Part shown: piece by piece, positions 20,127-21,009 of the stretch
Numbering within the stretch: position 1 is the stretch's first letter
How the letters are laid out: every line of letters starts with the position of its first letter
Virus record (IMG/VR): IMGVR_UViG_3300043734_000020
Coordinates: 1 to 21,009 of that record
DNA from: a virus
DNA length: 21,009 bases
Strand: one strand, 5' to 3'
Translations under genes and position numbers: made by a program
Notes under the pieces: model-generated
Databases searched by the model: none
What the model was told of the DNA's origin: nothing
The model's input: only the letters and a program-made list of their open reading frames with translations

Positions 20127-20296
20127 TCTCTTTTCTCCCTCCTTGCATCATCTACTAACCAGACTGCCACGTCTGCTCTATAGCCTAGGATTTTCAGCTT
20201 AGCTATAGCTTGCCTCCTATCAATCAACCCTTCGATATACTGCGTTAGAATAGCACTCATCTTCCAGCCCTCCTGCCAATCCTTTGGCACTTTCAT
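20114..20296 (-). CDS. Hypothetical 60-aa helical protein
   Basis: MKVPKDWQEGWKMSAILTQY, then IDRRQAIAKLKILGYRADVA and WLVDDARR. The helical pattern (AxxxLxxLGYxxxxAxxLV) resembles small phage proteins with a short helix-turn-helix-like or SHOCT-like arrangement. AGGGGG before TAGAGA precedes ATG 20296. Function unknown. Confidence 0.65.
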   Translation of the reverse strand: MKVPKDWQEGWKMSAILTQYIEGLIDRRQAIAKLKILGYRADVAVWLVDDARREKREWNS

Positions 20297-20299
20297 TCT

Positions 20300-20488
20300 C
20301 TACCCCCTATCGTAGTACGTTGAAGCATGAACCGTTATCCTTTTCCACTCAATCGTGAATGGGCAGCCATGTAGCTCGCCTAGGTGTTTTGCCCTAGCCT
20401 TAGCCCTCTCCTCACTTTGCGGCCCCCAACACCTTGAGCCTAGCTTTCCCCTTTCCAAGACTACCAACCATCCTTCACTCTCTGCCAT
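20300..20488 (-). CDS. First leftward gene: hypothetical 62-aa protein
   Basis: MAESEGWLVVLERGKLGSRC, then a helix EERAKARAKHLGELHG and a strand TIEWKRITVHASTYYD. A beta-alpha-beta small fold. ATG 20488 has GGAGAAGGA upstream; the frame continues upstream but would run through an operator. As the promoter-proximal gene it should be the earliest leftward product, a position often used for host-takeover or anti-defence proteins; that is inference only. Confidence 0.7.
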   Translation of the reverse strand: MAESEGWLVVLERGKLGSRCWGPQSEERAKARAKHLGELHGCPFTIEWKRITVHASTYYDRG

Positions 20489-20540
20489 TTCCTTCTCCTC
20501 TGCTTCAACGCCAACTATCCTCCGCCCCGATTGTGGCGAA

Positions 20541-20546
20541 ATTATG
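20541..20546 (-). promoter_or_regulatory. Putative -10 box of the right-end leftward promoter
   Basis: Minus strand CATAAT, one mismatch from consensus, 53 bases before the first leftward ATG. A partial -35 (GCGACA) stands 19 bases upstream and lies inside the 17-bp operator at 20556-20572, so operator occupancy would exclude polymerase. The weak -35 suggests an activator or a non-standard promoter. Confidence 0.4.
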
Positions 20547-20555
20547 GCGTTCCCC

Positions 20556-20572
20556 TGCGGCAATTTGTCGCA
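20556..20572. promoter_or_regulatory. 17-bp palindromic operator, copy 3
   Basis: TGCGGCAATTTGTCGCA, extended by C and G to 19 bp with symmetry. It lies between the five GTTC repeats and the first leftward gene, over the presumed -35 region. Confidence 0.7.
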
Positions 20573-20582
20573 GTCGCTTTTC

Positions 20583-20630
20583 GTTCTCGGTCCGTTCTCG
20601 CCTCGTTCACTTCCCGTTCTCGCCTCGTTC
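20583..20630. promoter_or_regulatory. Five GTTC repeats at N7 spacing: overlapping alphaproteobacterial LexA (SOS) boxes
   Basis: GTTC occurs at 20583, 20594, 20605, 20616 and 20627, each exactly 11 bases after the last, giving four overlapping GTTC-N7-GTTC sites. This direct repeat is the established LexA operator of alphaproteobacteria such as Rhizobium, Rhodobacter and Caulobacter. Spacer bases are also partly conserved (CGTTCTCGCCT twice). The array lies upstream of the first leftward gene and between two 17-bp palindromes. An alternative is an iteron array for a phage replication initiator. Confidence 0.7.
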
Positions 20631-20633
20631 TCA

Positions 20634-20650
20634 TGCGGTAAATTGCCGCA
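20634..20650. promoter_or_regulatory. 17-bp palindromic operator, copy 4
   Basis: TGCGGTAAATTGCCGCA, one mismatch between arms, followed by an extra half-site TTGCCGC at 20655-20661. Its centre is 78 bp (about seven helical turns) from copy 3, a spacing that would allow looping across the GTTC array. Confidence 0.7.
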
Positions 20651-20695
20651 CAGATTGCCGCTCTCGCCTCCTTCCTCGCCTCAATCTCGCCTTCC

Positions 20696-20740
20696 CTAGA
20701 TGCCCCCTAGATGCCCCCTAGAAAACCCTAGAAAACCTAC
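20696..20740. repeat. Helically phased CTAG direct repeats, left cluster
   Basis: CTAG at 20696, 20707, 20718 and 20728, plus a degenerate CTAC at 20737. Units are CCCTAGATGCC twice and CCCTAGAAAA twice, spaced 10-11 bp. They lie on one helical face and continue the 11-bp rhythm of CTCGCCT words at 20663, 20675 and 20686. CTAG is normally a rare tetranucleotide, so the cluster is not chance background. Confidence 0.7.
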
Positions 20741-20822
20741 ATAACCCACCCCCTAAAGCCTCTTTCCAAATCTTCTTCAAGGATTTTTTCCCAGAGTGGG
20801 CTTTTGGGCTTTTCTTCTCTCT

Positions 20823-20843
20823 AAAAAATTTTTTTTTTTTTTT
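20823..20843. other. A6-T15 tract, possible DNA-unwinding element
   Basis: Six A followed by fifteen T in otherwise mixed sequence, roughly midway between the two CTAG clusters. Such a tract melts and bends easily. No stable GC hairpin sits directly before it, so a terminator is a weaker explanation. The surrounding 20741-20877 has no credible ORF. Confidence 0.5.
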
Positions 20844-20877
20844 AAGAACACAAAATTGACACAAAAAAGCCACAATT

Positions 20878-20906
20878 GGGGGTTGGAGGGGGGGTTAGGG
20901 TCAGGG
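20878..20906 (+). other. G-quadruplex-forming motif
   Basis: Runs of G5, G7, G3 and G3 separated by TTGGA, TTA and TCA satisfy the four-tract G-quadruplex pattern on the plus strand. It lies between the A/T tract and the right CTAG cluster. Confidence 0.5.
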
Positions 20907-20910
20907 TGTT

Positions 20911-20954
20911 CTAGGCTATCTAGGATGTTCTAGGGGGCATCTAGGGTTATCTAA
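20911..20954. repeat. Helically phased CTAG repeats, right cluster, inverted relative to the left
   Basis: CTAG at 20911, 20920, 20930 and 20941, then CTAA at 20951, spaced 9-11 bp. The 17 bases TTCTAGGGGGCATCTAG (20928-20944) are the exact reverse complement of bases in the left cluster (20707-20723). The two clusters therefore form a long interrupted inverted repeat around the A/T tract and the G-rich motif. Confidence 0.7.
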
Positions 20955-20972
20955 CTGCGGCCGAAAGCTTTT

Positions 20973-21009
20973 ATGAAAAGGCAATTGGATTGGGGTGGGG
21001 CACAGGGTG
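20973..21009 (+). CDS. Possible start of a rightward gene, cut by the window end
   Basis: ATG at 20973 opens a frame (MKRQLDWGGAQG) that stays open to the edge, behind a weak CCGAAAG. If real, the control region lies between divergent genes. Only 12 codons are visible, so this is tentative. Confidence 0.2.
   Translation, partial: MKRQLDWGGAQG

Noticed and set aside
20823-20843. Terminator for rightward transcription at the T15 tract
   Set aside because: No stable GC stem lies immediately before the T run; only a 4-bp CCCA/TGGG stem farther upstream.
1-21009. tRNA genes, insertion sequences, integrase or att sites
   Set aside because: No cloverleaf-like sequence, transposase or integrase motif was seen on either strand by eye; a tRNA-specific search was not possible.

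Overview
The window is part of a tailed-phage (or prophage) genome. One very long rightward ORF, the end of a giant structural or ejected 'polyvalent' protein, fills 3-3893. Everything from 3890 to about 20488 is a tightly packed leftward block of roughly 43 mostly tiny genes, joined by ATGA, TGATG, TAATG and TTGA stop/start overlaps. Two features point to an alphaproteobacterial host. The control region at the right end carries five GTTC words spaced exactly N7 apart, the SOS (LexA) box known from Rhizobiales, Rhodobacterales and Caulobacterales. The internal promoters are of sigma-70 type. Species cannot be told from this.

Layout from left to right: (1) 3-3893, polyvalent virion protein, open at the left edge. 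(2) 3890-12872, DNA metabolism read leftward: SF1A (UvrD/Rep-like) helicase, three small unknowns, Cas4-like Fe-S nuclease, Sak4-type RecA-fold ATPase, a probable ssDNA-binding protein, a terminator, small genes, then a family-A DNA polymerase split over two cistrons (uracil-DNA glycosylase + exonuclease motifs I/II, then exonuclease motif III + polymerase), and last an AAA+ ATPase that may be the replicative helicase. (3) 12883-16371, small accessory genes, including several too short for standard gene callers (membrane peptides, a Cys-rich 25-residue protein, a secreted protein with a nested gene), a 262-residue coiled-coil protein and a Lys/Ala-rich protein. Two good promoters lie here. (4) 16474-20488, about fifteen short orphan genes, the early-region style typical of host-takeover functions. 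(5) 20489-21009, an essentially gene-free control region.

The likely leftward early start is at the right end, with further promoters near 16440 and 14645. Three strong tetraloop hairpins (about 18768, 15605, 8010) cut the block into segments. A 17-bp palindrome, consensus TGCGGCAAATTGYCGCA, occurs at two places in the right-end control region, in the 19478-19555 gap and next to the promoter at 16424-16452. This suggests one phage regulator acting at dispersed sites. Between the two right-end copies lie the five GTTC repeats, so host SOS status and the phage regulator may both control the same promoter.

Functionally, the polymerase, helicase, ATPase, Sak4, Cas4-like nuclease and SSB-like genes form a complete replication/recombination set. 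No integrase, terminase, capsid or tail gene, tRNA or CRISPR array was seen. All identities come from reading motifs by eye; no database search was possible.
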